Origin: an uncultured Pirellulaceae bacterium
GTDB taxonomy: Bacteria > Planctomycetota > Planctomycetia > Pirellulales > Pirellulaceae
Direction of reading: 5' to 3'
Length of the DNA stretch: 58,516 nt
Assembly: GCA_937967505.1 (NCBI GenBank)
Contig: CALCJM010000126.1
Span: 1-58,516 of the forward strand
The notes under the pieces were generated by a model. The model searched no databases, was not told where the DNA came from, and saw only the letters and a list, made by a program, of their open reading frames with translations. The position numbers and the translations under genes are program-made. Shown piece after piece: positions 1 to 7,618 of the stretch; the stretch's first letter is position 1, and every line of letters starts with the position of its first letter.

Positions 1-578
1 GTCCATTTACAAAAGACCTTGGACTAGAGGCGGTTGGCGTTAGCACGGATAAGCGCGGCTTTATTGAAACGAATCACTTTAAAACAAGTGTTTCAGGTAT
101 CTACGCCGTTGGCGATTGTACCCATGGTCCTATGCTCGCGCATAAAGCTGAGGATGAAGGCGTGGCTATAGCTGAAATTATCGCGGGTAAGGCGGGTCAT
201 GTGAATTATGATGTTATTCCGGGCGTTGTATATACAGCACCAGAAATTGCCAGTGTGGGCAAGACAGAAGAAGAACTGAAAGAGGCTGGCACACCTTATA
301 AAAAGGGTAAATTTGCCTTTGCTGCAAATTCAAGAGCGCGGGCTAATCATCAAACCGATGGTTTTGTGAAAATCCTCGCGCACGCAGAGACAGATGAAAT
401 CTTAGGCGCGCATATGATTGGCGCTCATGTAGGTGATTTAATTGCTGAAGTGGCTTTGGCGATGGAATTCAAAGCAGCATCAGAAGATATTGCGCGCACC
501 TGTCATGCCCATCCGACGATTACAGAGGCCGTACGACAAGCTGCCATGGATGTTGAAGGCTGGACGATGCAATCCTAA
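1..578 (+). CDS. lpd: Dihydrolipoamide dehydrogenase, C-terminal part (5' end cut by window)
   Basis: The reading frame is open from base 3 to the stop at 578 and encodes the last 191 residues of an E3 subunit of 2-oxo acid dehydrogenase complexes, which re-oxidises dihydrolipoamide with FAD and NAD+. Visible landmarks are the FAD-binding [20 protein letters not shown] stretch, the dimerisation domain starting near [21 protein letters not shown], and the catalytic interface HAHPT with its His-Glu pair (HPTITEA). The sequence style is that of alphaproteobacterial Lpd. The stretch is clearly more AT-rich in codon use than the planctomycete genes to its right. The gene converges on the folD fragment with only 14 bases between stops. 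Identity is secure; membership of the same chromosome as the rest of the window is doubtful. Confidence 0.93.
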   Translation, partial: PFTKDLGLEAVGVSTDKRGFIETNHFKTSVSGIYAVGDCTHGPMLAHKAEDEGVAIAEIIAGKAGHVNYDVIPGVVYTAPEIASVGKTEEELKEAGTPYKKGKFAFAANSRARANHQTDGFVKILAHAETDEILGAHMIGAHVGDLIAEVALAMEFKAASEDIARTCHAHPTITEAVRQAAMDVEGWTMQS

Positions 579-592
579 GGGTTTTGTCGCTT

Positions 593-763
593 TTAAAAGT
601 CCAAACCTTCGGGCGTCTCCCATCCTCGGCGTGAACAGGCAGCAATAACCGTATTGCGAAGCAAGCAGGCAATAGTCATAGGGCCGACCCCACCTGGCAC
701 GGGGGTCACTGACCCAGCGACAGAACGCACGGATTTATAATCAGCATCGCCAACGAGTCTCGT
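593..763 (-). pseudogene. folD: FolD C-terminal fragment, fused in frame to ruvB
   Basis: The last 56 codons of the long minus-strand reading frame are not RuvB. They match the C-terminus of FolD, the bifunctional methylene-tetrahydrofolate dehydrogenase/cyclohydrolase. The segment starts near LVGDADY and contains the family signature [16 protein letters not shown] followed by RNTVIAA. The flavour is alphaproteobacterial, like the convergent lpd. Without the Rossmann core it cannot be a working enzyme, so it is the tail of a gene whose front part is absent. The switch from RuvB to FolD falls near 755-766. Confidence 0.85.
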
Positions 764-1732
764 TTCAAACGCTTTGGCGGTCGCGACACGGCCGCGCGGC
801 GTTCGCAAAATCATCTCGCTACGCAGCAGAAATGGCTCGATCTCATCCGCTAGGGTATCGACTGAAGCATTCATCGTTGCGGCAATTGTTTCGATCCCCG
901 TCGGTCCACCCATGCAGATCCGGATCAACGTGTCCAGGTACTTCCGGTCCAGCCGGTCCAGACCCCGATCATCAATTTCAGCCATCTTGAGTGCTTCTTG
1001 GGCAACCGTCAGGCTGATTTTTCCGTCGGCGCGGCTTTGCGCGTAATCGCGCACCCAGCGTAAGCGATTGTTGGCGATCCGCGGCGTGCTGCGCGAACGG
1101 GAGGCAATCTCCAATGCTGCTTCTTCGGTGATTTCCACTTTCAGTTTGACGGCATTGCGTTTGACCAGTTCTCCCAACTGCGCCAACGTGTAAAAATCCA
1201 GATGTTCGCGAATCTGGAAACGGTCCCGTAACGGTTGCGTCAGCATGCCGGCACGCGTGGTGGCACCGATCAGCGTAAACGGGCGCAGTTTGAAATTATG
1301 CGTGCGCGCGTTAATCCCGTCGCCCAGAATCAGGTCAATTCGGAAATCCTCCATTGCCGTATACAGGTATTCTTCGACCGCTTTGGGGACGCGATGAATT
1401 TCGTCAATAAACAACACCTGCTTGGGCCGTAGGTTCGTCAGACTGGGCACCAAATCTTTGGGCGCTCGCAAGCTGGGCCCTGACAGCAGATCAACCGGAA
1501 CTTCCAGTTCGTTGGGAATGCAGGTGGCGAACGTGGTCTTCCCCAGTCCGGGCGGTCCATCGAACAGGATGTGCCCCAGCACTTCCTCGCGCTGTTTGGC
1601 GGCGTCAATGGCGATTTGAAGACGCGCGATAATTTCCTTCTGCCCGATCATTTCGGACATCTTAAGCGGCCTTAAGTGCGGATCATCGTCCTCGGGGGCG
1701 GGTTTATTGGAGAGGATGGTTTCGCGGGTCAT
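593..1732 (-). CDS. ruvB: Holliday junction helicase RuvB, 3' end replaced by folD tail
   Basis: RuvB is the AAA+ motor that drives RuvA-bound Holliday junction migration. About 323 residues are RuvB. They include Walker [10 protein letters not shown], Walker B FIDEIHR, sensor motif GATTRAG, the arginine-finger region QPLRDRFQI, the winged-helix entry STPRIANN, and the C-terminal [14 protein letters not shown]. At that point, where RuvB normally ends within about ten to twenty residues, the frame runs into a FolD tail and stops at 593. The start at 1732 ([11 protein letters not shown]) is chosen because residues upstream of it do not resemble RuvB N-termini; ATG 1750 and the longer frame to 1795 remain possible. 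Some positions differ from the usual consensus ([14 protein letters not shown] in place of the common TSGPALEKAGDL). RuvA and RuvC are not nearby. Confidence 0.88.
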   Translation of the reverse strand: MTRETILSNKPAPEDDDPHLRPLKMSEMIGQKEIIARLQIAIDAAKQREEVLGHILFDGPPGLGKTTFATCIPNELEVPVDLLSGPSLRAPKDLVPSLTNLRPKQVLFIDEIHRVPKAVEEYLYTAMEDFRIDLILGDGINARTHNFKLRPFTLIGATTRAGMLTQPLRDRFQIREHLDFYTLAQLGELVKRNAVKLKVEITEEAALEIASRSRSTPRIANNRLRWVRDYAQSRADGKISLTVAQEALKMAEIDDRGLDRLDRKYLDTLIRICMGGPTGIETIAATMNASVDTLADEIEPFLLRSEMILRTPRGRVATAKAFETRLVGDADYKSVRSVAGSVTPVPGGVGPMTIACLLRNTVIAACSRRGWETPEGLDF

Positions 1733-1837
1733 GGTCGGCGGTCGATGCATGGGAACAGGGGCGTCAAGCCACGGATTATAGCAGAGTTTCACCATTGACC
1801 CAATTGCGGCTTTCCGCTGCCCGGTCGACGATCGAGG

Positions 1838-3256
1838 CTACGATCCACCGGTTTTGGCTTTCCTGTTCGCCCGTTTTTTTGCCTTGGTCTCAAACCACTC
1901 GCGCACCATTTCAACGCTTTTGATTTGCGTCTGGGACCTGCCGGCAAAACAGGCCTTTACCAAATTGGCATCGGCTAGGCTGTCGATCGAAAATGCGATC
2001 CCGTGACACTGCATACAAACGCTGCGAATCATCTTTTCATTGGGGCGCAGATTGTCGTTTTGGTTGTGCTGAACAACGACCTTTCCACTTTCATTTTCAC
2101 ATCGAGGCAGATGGCATGTGGCGCAGGCGACACCTGTTCCGGGGGCACCCTGCCCTGCCCCAGCACGTGTCCACAGTTCGGCATGGGACGAATGCTTCCA
2201 TGCCAGTGTGTGGGCGTCGTTATGACAGGTCATGCATGCCTCGGCCGCCGCGTACTGCGTATCGAAACGATGCCCGCCGTGACAGGACGAACAATCCAGT
2301 TGTTCGTGAGCACGCGCCGGCTTCATTGGCAACCGCGCCTCCGCCGGTGTCATTGGGGGCAGATCTCGGGCAACGCGCATCCCGTGATGGCCTTGCAACC
2401 ATCCCGCAACCTCACCTGCATGGCACTTGGCACAGGTGTGGTGAGAAACCGCGTCCTGCCAGCCCGATTGTTTATCCGCGACATGGCACGCCTGACAGTT
2501 CACGCCCGCCCTAGCGTGCAGCGTCTGGGCCCAGTCATGCAACAGCCGGCCCTCGGCACGATGCGGTTCGGGAGCGTCTTGATCTGCCGCCGAAAGTGCG
2601 ACATCGGGGCTGAGTGTCGCACGGTCGGGTTCCCTGACATGAGGATTGTCGACGACATCCATTTCGCCGACGTGTTTTTGCAAAAAGTTTTCGTACAGCG
2701 CGCGATTGTCGTGGTAGTTGTGACAACCGGCGGTCGCACAACTGTTGAAGGCGAAATCGGCGTGACTGGGGCGCTCGGTCATCACGCCCTGATGGCAGTG
2801 GTAGCAATAATCTGTCGGCAGGCTCAGGCCCATCGGATGAGTATGTTCGGGAACGTGTTCGCGATGGCAGGTGATGCATTTTTGGGCGTCGAGGACTTTC
2901 AGCCGGGCGGCGTTTCCGGGGTCGTCGAATTTTTTTGCCGGGTGAGTATCGCGCGCCAGTTTCAGTTCTTCCTGGTGACAGGAAAGACACGCGTCCTGTT
3001 TGACGCCCATGTTGGCCGTATGGCACGCGTTGCAGGCCAGTTCAATCTGGTAGTGACCATGGGAGGTTTGACCCGGCAGGAGCAATGCCTTGGTGGTGCC
3101 TAACAGGGTGGAAGACAAATTGGAATAATTGGCGGTGGCACTCCAGAAAAACAATCCGACAACTACCACTGTCATTACCAGCCAACAAAGCAGTTGAACG
3201 GTAAAAGGAGTGATGAACGAAATTCGTGGTTTGGTTTGGTCGGTCGTGGATCGCAA
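1838..3256 (-). CDS. Membrane-anchored multihaem cytochrome c
   Basis: The 472-residue protein has one N-terminal membrane segment (about residues 15-40), then a large periplasmic part with ten CXXCH haem c motifs (CNACH, CLSCH, CITCH, CYHCH, CQACH, CAKCH, CSSCH, CMTCH, CATCH, CMQCH). An eleventh, longer motif is CATAGCH. It is therefore likely an undeca- or decahaem electron carrier on the outer face of the cytoplasmic membrane. It is the last gene of an operon starting 16 bases after the NirB-like fusion stop. The only start available before the anchor is TTG at 3256, which has an AAGGAAAG Shine-Dalgarno-like stretch upstream. By context it would receive electrons from the di-haem b domain of the preceding protein. 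I do not recognise a named family; similarity to NrfB- or octahaem-type carriers is only in the haem motifs. Confidence 0.85.
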   Translation of the reverse strand: MRSTTDQTKPRISFITPFTVQLLCWLVMTVVVVGLFFWSATANYSNLSSTLLGTTKALLLPGQTSHGHYQIELACNACHTANMGVKQDACLSCHQEELKLARDTHPAKKFDDPGNAARLKVLDAQKCITCHREHVPEHTHPMGLSLPTDYCYHCHQGVMTERPSHADFAFNSCATAGCHNYHDNRALYENFLQKHVGEMDVVDNPHVREPDRATLSPDVALSAADQDAPEPHRAEGRLLHDWAQTLHARAGVNCQACHVADKQSGWQDAVSHHTCAKCHAGEVAGWLQGHHGMRVARDLPPMTPAEARLPMKPARAHEQLDCSSCHGGHRFDTQYAAAEACMTCHNDAHTLAWKHSSHAELWTRAGAGQGAPGTGVACATCHLPRCENESGKVVVQHNQNDNLRPNEKMIRSVCMQCHGIAFSIDSLADANLVKACFAGRSQTQIKSVEMVREWFETKAKKRANRKAKTGGS

Positions 3257-3271
3257 TGCAACTTTCTTTCC

Positions 3272-5284
3272 TTAATAGAAATAGACACAAAAAATATGGA
3301 TCGCCAGCAGCGCTGGCAGTGGCCACAGCAGCCACAAATGCAGGTTGGTGATGCGCGGTCGCCATTTCCGCACTTGCATCGCCGCGTCGCCAACAAGTTT
3401 TGATTCCATCGACGCCACGGCACCGACGGCTACCCCGGTGATGTTGATGGCCAGAAAAACGGCAGACAGCATGAAATTCAGATTTGCGCCCATCCGCATA
3501 CCGGTGTGGATGATCAATCCGGTCAATGTCAGGCTTCCCACGAGCGCGTGGGCAGTTCTCCAAAATCCATAGTTGCCGTACGAAAACCATTTGACGCGTT
3601 TCCTCAATGGCAGCAGCAGGCCCAGCGTCGTGACCGCAACCAGCGTGTATCCGGTGACCTGTTTCCAGAATGAATCGCGCCAGATAGATTCGACTTGGTA
3701 GAAAACATCGTTCACCGAATCGGCAAACGGCAGCCTGCCAACAAAAAAACAAAAGCCCAACAAAATTGCTCCCAACATTGATGCGATCAGCAGCCCCGGC
3801 TTGTTTTTGGAGAGTGCGTCGGCCGGTGCACTGACAAGATCGGCCAACAGGGGAACACAGGAGCCGCAAACGGTTGACGCGCCCGTACGACAGGCTAACG
3901 CTTCGACCGTACTGCAACCTGATTTCTGCGCCTCGATCAGTTTGCCGCGACTGATTTTCAGGCAACTACAGACCGTTGCACTGTCGGGCCAGCTGGCGAC
4001 ACTTTGCGTGGGCGGTGTCTTCCAAAGCTGCCCCGTTAGTTCGAATCTCGAACGGTTCCACGGCCAGATGCGGCGTCCGGCGGCGATTGCCTGCTGCACG
4101 CGATCCACTTCTGCCCACGGTCCAACTGCCAGCGCCCCGACGACTCGCCGTTTGTGCAGAATCAGTTTCCGGTAGCCGTCTTCGCCGTTTTCCCCGATCG
4201 TTGATTCGATGGTTGTGGAATGCGGCACCGCACCCAGAGGTACACCCAGCGTGACGACATCCACGCCCAGCAATTTAAGTCGCGCTGACTGGTCACCGCC
4301 GGTGAAATGGGCATTGCCGCCGGTGAGGCTGTCGGCCAGTACATCGGCCATTTGATAACCCGGCCCAACCAGACCGTAAATGACTTCGTCGTGCGACGCA
4401 CATTCACCGATCGCGTAAATGTCCGGGTCGGAGGTACGCAGTTGATCGTCAACGGCGATGCCACCGCGTTTGCCCAATTCCAGGCCGCAGGTTGCTGCCA
4501 GTTCCTGCTGTGGGCGGATTCCGGCCGAAATCACGACCATTCCAATGGCCAATTCTTCGCCGGTATCAAACTGAAGGATTTTTTGTTTGCCGGTAGCGGC
4601 AAAGCGCGTGGTGCGTTTGAGCGTATGGATTTCAATCCCGAGCGCTTCGACTTTTCGTTGCAGTAGCGCCGCTGCGCCGGAGTCCAGTTGACGCGGCAGC
4701 AATGTGGGAGCAACTTCGACGACGTGGGTCCGCAGGTTCAGATTGATCAGCGCCTGTGCTGCTTCAAGTCCCAGCAGACCACCTCCGACCACGGCAGCGG
4801 AGTCTACCTGTTGGCTGTATTGGGCGATTTTTTCCAGATCTTCAATTGTGCGATAGACAAAGACGCCTTCCAGGCCGGTTCCTTTTACCGGAGGTACAAA
4901 CGGTCGCGAACCCGTCGCCAGCACCAGTTTGTCCCACCGGCAGGATTCGCCTGACGCGGTGATGACCCGTTTTTCCTGCCGATTGATTTTTACGATCCGT
5001 TGACCGGTAATCAGCTGAATTCCCGCACCCTCATACCAATCTCTTGGACTCAGCTGTAGATCGTCGGAGTTCTTTCCGGAGAAGAATTTGCTCAGGTTGA
5101 CCCGGTCGTACGCCGGCCGCGCCTCGTCTCCAAAAACGATAATGCGAAAGGATCGTCCCTGATCCATTTCCGCGAGTTTTTTACACAGCGCGTGGCCCAC
5201 CATTCCGTTGCCGACGATGACGATGGTTTGCATCGGTTGGGACAGCTCGCGCGGGTTCTCCGCAGAATTCAGGTGGGCGTTCAT
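3272..5284 (-). CDS. NirB-like FAD/NAD(P) oxidoreductase fused to [2Fe-2S] BFD domain and di-haem b membrane domain
   Basis: The 670-residue protein has three parts. Residues 18-430 form a pyridine nucleotide-disulphide oxidoreductase like the NirB N-terminus, with VGNGMVG near 24, ATGSRPF near 123, the second Rossmann VVGGGLLGLEAA near 165 and the FAD-binding YAIGECASH near 290. Residues 436-485 are a BFD-like [2Fe-2S] domain with Cys439, Cys441, Cys473 and Cys476. Residues 495-670 carry about five membrane helices containing His579/His593 and His649/His663, each pair spaced by 14, as expected for two b haems stacked across a membrane. The sirohaem and nitrite-binding part of true NirB is missing, so it is not an assimilatory nitrite reductase. 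It starts 7 bases after the globin stop. I infer NAD(P)H oxidation inside and electron delivery across the membrane to the downstream multihaem cytochrome. The natural acceptor is unknown. Confidence 0.85.
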   Translation of the reverse strand: MNAHLNSAENPRELSQPMQTIVIVGNGMVGHALCKKLAEMDQGRSFRIIVFGDEARPAYDRVNLSKFFSGKNSDDLQLSPRDWYEGAGIQLITGQRIVKINRQEKRVITASGESCRWDKLVLATGSRPFVPPVKGTGLEGVFVYRTIEDLEKIAQYSQQVDSAAVVGGGLLGLEAAQALINLNLRTHVVEVAPTLLPRQLDSGAAALLQRKVEALGIEIHTLKRTTRFAATGKQKILQFDTGEELAIGMVVISAGIRPQQELAATCGLELGKRGGIAVDDQLRTSDPDIYAIGECASHDEVIYGLVGPGYQMADVLADSLTGGNAHFTGGDQSARLKLLGVDVVTLGVPLGAVPHSTTIESTIGENGEDGYRKLILHKRRVVGALAVGPWAEVDRVQQAIAAGRRIWPWNRSRFELTGQLWKTPPTQSVASWPDSATVCSCLKISRGKLIEAQKSGCSTVEALACRTGASTVCGSCVPLLADLVSAPADALSKNKPGLLIASMLGAILLGFCFFVGRLPFADSVNDVFYQVESIWRDSFWKQVTGYTLVAVTTLGLLLPLRKRVKWFSYGNYGFWRTAHALVGSLTLTGLIIHTGMRMGANLNFMLSAVFLAINITGVAVGAVASMESKLVGDAAMQVRKWRPRITNLHLWLLWPLPALLAIHIFCVYFY

Positions 5285-5291
5285 GGCTGTC

Positions 5292-5702
5292 TCAGGCCTC
5301 CGCAGCGGCTGACTTCATGATTCCGGCCAGAGAAGTGTAGACAACGGTCCACGCCTCTTTGGCATCGGCAGTAAACTTTTCACCCAAGCCCTGCTCCAGC
5401 GTCCACAGGAGTGCCGCTCCGACGGTTTCATAGTGGCTGTCGGCAACGCCGTAGCCAACGTGACGTTTTCCAAGTGCTGCGACGGCGGGGGTGAGTTCGC
5501 CAACATTGTCCAGACCCGCCACGGCGACGTCCAGTATCTGCATCAGCTTGCGGCCCTGCTCTTTCATGTCGCCCTTGAACATGCCGCGCACGTCCGGATC
5601 AAGTTCAAACAGTTTTCCGTAAAACAGTTCGGCCGCTTTTTCTGAAATGGGCGCGACATCGCTCCAGGTGGACTGGACGATTTCTTTTTGTTCGGGTGTC
5701 AT
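5292..5702 (-). CDS. Single-domain bacterial haemoglobin
   Basis: This 136-residue globin resembles Vitreoscilla haemoglobin and the globin domain of flavohaemoglobins. It covers a complete fold, with the CD-corner Phe in MFKGDMKEQG, the proximal His in LGKRHVGYGV, and the following H-helix WTVVYTSLAGIM. It has no reductase domain of its own. The gene directly precedes, by 7 bases, a flavoprotein with FAD, NAD(P) and [2Fe-2S] sites that could supply that reductase function in trans, for example for NO dioxygenation or O2 delivery. Start ATG at 5702 gives a normal globin N-terminus (MTPEQKEIV). Function in NO or O2 handling is an inference from family and context. Confidence 0.92.
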   Translation of the reverse strand: MTPEQKEIVQSTWSDVAPISEKAAELFYGKLFELDPDVRGMFKGDMKEQGRKLMQILDVAVAGLDNVGELTPAVAALGKRHVGYGVADSHYETVGAALLWTLEQGLGEKFTADAKEAWTVVYTSLAGIMKSAAAEA

Positions 5703-5760
5703 ATGGGTTGGGGCCTGTTGGGGAGGTGCGAGAGATTCATTTGAGCGTTTGATGTTTCCA

Positions 5761-6387
5761 TCAGTCCAGCGGGATACGCACGACCACGCCGCCCATCACA
5801 TCTCCTTGCTTGAATTCGGGATAGTCATCTCCCCGGTTCCCATGGTCGTTGTGGCATTCCCAACAAGCTTTGGCGACCGCTTTGTCGGCGTAGATCGCGG
5901 TGTAAAACGTTTTTCCGTTGATCTTCTCTTCGCCGTAGAAGTTTTCGCCAGGATGATCGGCCACGTAGTCTAGGCCTTCAATCTCAACCGGTGTGGACGC
6001 TTTGTTCTGCGAGTTGAGAGGCCATTTGGATTTCAGGCCGTAGCTAAAACCGGCCTTGGCATTTTCGCTGACCAGTTCCGCGCCCATGCGGAACATCTGT
6101 GCCGGCAGCGGGATTGTGTGCGCTTCGTCCTCCCAATATTCGCTCGGTTTGACCGAGGCTTTCTGCGATTTTAACCGGGTGACAACCTGCTTCGCATAGA
6201 CGGTGCGGTCAGCCATCATGACGGCATGGACCCCGTCCGCAAATTTCTGCGGGCTGATTCCCGAAGGTGCGGGGGCGGCAGAGACAGAAGTCTGTTCGCC
6301 GTTGGCCCCTCCGCAACCCGTGACATAAATGGAAGTGGAAAAGAGTGTGAGAAGTGCCCCGAGGGCCAGCAATGGTTTCTTTTTCAT
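5761..6387 (-). CDS. DUF3365-type haem c lipoprotein
   Basis: The start at 6387 gives a lipoprotein signal peptide ending in a lipobox (YVTGCGG) and has an AAGAGAA ribosome-binding stretch just upstream; the longer frame to 6420 lacks this. The mature part resembles the DUF3365/Tll0287-like sensor fold, with a single haem c motif CWECH near the C-terminus (AKACWECHNDHGNRGDDYPEF) followed by GDVMGGVVVRIPL, a usual ending for the family. It is probably anchored in a membrane facing the periplasm. It lies 58 bases upstream of the globin gene on the same strand and seems to head the electron-transfer operon. Members of the family are often sensory or accessory haem proteins. Its role here, donor, acceptor or sensor, is not shown. 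Confidence 0.8.
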   Translation of the reverse strand: MKKKPLLALGALLTLFSTSIYVTGCGGANGEQTSVSAAPAPSGISPQKFADGVHAVMMADRTVYAKQVVTRLKSQKASVKPSEYWEDEAHTIPLPAQMFRMGAELVSENAKAGFSYGLKSKWPLNSQNKASTPVEIEGLDYVADHPGENFYGEEKINGKTFYTAIYADKAVAKACWECHNDHGNRGDDYPEFKQGDVMGGVVVRIPLD

Positions 6388-6483
6388 AGTTCTCTTCGTG
6401 TGCGATTGAGCGAAAGTCAAGTTTCGTTTGTGGTCAATCGTTCGAAGGAATTGTTCGCAACCAGCGTGCCGTTGCGATTTTAT

Positions 6484-6520
6484 TAAGGAAAAAGTTTAGC
6501 TGGGGGGGCGTTTTCCCTTA
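6484..6520. promoter_or_regulatory. Imperfect inverted repeat upstream of the electron-transfer operon
   Basis: TAAGGAAAAA (6484-6493) pairs with TTTTCCCTTA (6511-6520) at 9 of 10 positions around a 17-base G-rich loop. It sits about 100 bases upstream of the DUF3365 start, a sensible place for an operator or 5' leader hairpin. It does not match a regulator site I can name. Confidence 0.25.
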
Positions 6521-6718
6521 CGCAGGATTTAACGGAATTGGGGCCGTGAAGAATAATTGAAGAGCGCTGTGGGTGCATAACCCGTCAACAGCAGGTGCAA
6601 CAAGAAACCGCATTTACTCATTCCCGAAGCACCGGGACAGGCTGTGCCGGGATAGCTGGGAGTGTTTGCGTAAGTTCAACGCCAGCGAAAAAAGTCACCG
6701 GTGGAGGGGAGTCCCGGA

Positions 6719-7516
6719 TTATTGTCTGATCAGGCCGTCCCAATTGGGAGCGCGTTTTTCTAGGAATGCGGCGATGCCTTCTTTGGCGGCATCGGTTGTG
6801 CGGGCGGCAGCTGTGTTGGCCGCGCCAATGCTCAACTGGGTCAGCATGTTTTCGCCGATGGTTTCGTTGATCATTTGCTTGGTCAGTTGATGGGATTCCC
6901 TTGCCCCTTTGGAGCACTCCACCGCCAACTCCTGGCATCTGGCCCAAACGAAATCCGCCGGAACGGTTTCGTGAAACAGATTCATTCCGCAGGCCGATTC
7001 TGCATTGACGGACCTGCCGGACAACAGCAGTCCGGCAGCAACCCCGGTACCCACGCGAAACGCCAACAGCGGTGTCGTCATTCCGGCGCTCAGTCCCAGC
7101 CGTGATTCGGGGAACCCGATGGCGGCCGACTGGCTGGCGACGATGATGTCGGTGGCCAGCGCGATCGTTAGCCCCGCACCCATAACCGGTCCATTGATGG
7201 CCGAGATTACCGGTTTGGGGAACCGCAGGATAGTTTCAATCAGGGATTTTAGCTGTTGAGTATCGTTGTGCCACGTTTGGAAAAAATCTGAAGTTGTCGC
7301 CGTGTGGTGGATTTCGGCGATGTCCGATCCGGCAGAAAAAATATCACCGCTGCCGGTAAGAATCACGGCTTTGACCGTGCGTTCCTGCAATAGGTCGTCG
7401 AAGGCCTGCTGCAGTTCCACGATCATGTCGCGGTTGATTGCATTTTTTTTCTCGGGGCGGTTAAGAATGATCGTGCCACTGGGCGCGTCTGTGCGGGTTT
7501 GGATCAAATCACTCAT
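6719..7516 (-). CDS. Enoyl-CoA hydratase/isomerase family protein
   Basis: This 265-residue crotonase-superfamily protein starts with TIILNRPEKKNAIN. It carries the oxyanion-hole segments (FSAGSDIAEIH near residue 62 and ISAINGPVMGAGLTIALATD near 105) and the PESRLGL segment with the usual catalytic Glu position, and ends in an R-AP-W-DG helix typical of the family. Members hydrate, isomerise or hydrolyse acyl-CoA thioesters; the exact substrate cannot be read from the sequence. It lies downstream of fabF on the same strand with a gap of about 100 bases, so co-transcription with fatty-acid genes is plausible but it acts on CoA rather than ACP esters in known relatives. Confidence 0.88.
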   Translation of the reverse strand: MSDLIQTRTDAPSGTIILNRPEKKNAINRDMIVELQQAFDDLLQERTVKAVILTGSGDIFSAGSDIAEIHHTATTSDFFQTWHNDTQQLKSLIETILRFPKPVISAINGPVMGAGLTIALATDIIVASQSAAIGFPESRLGLSAGMTTPLLAFRVGTGVAAGLLLSGRSVNAESACGMNLFHETVPADFVWARCQELAVECSKGARESHQLTKQMINETIGENMLTQLSIGAANTAAARTTDAAKEGIAAFLEKRAPNWDGLIRQ

Positions 7517-7618
7517 GGGAGTGTGACTCCATGGATTGCGTAGTACGGAGTTTCGTTCTGACTACTGAAGACGGAAGCACGAAGTACAATTCCGTGCTAC
7601 ATTGATCAGGCTGCTGGT

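Noticed and set aside
2003-3103. Long plus-strand frame of 366 codons opposite the multihaem cytochrome
   Set aside because: It is the antisense shadow of a Cys/His-rich gene; its protein has no domain pattern, and the minus-strand frame is full of haem motifs.
3272-5284. Assimilatory nitrite reductase NirB
   Set aside because: The flavin and BFD domains fit, but the sirohaem/[4Fe-4S] nitrite-binding domains are missing and replaced by a membrane domain.
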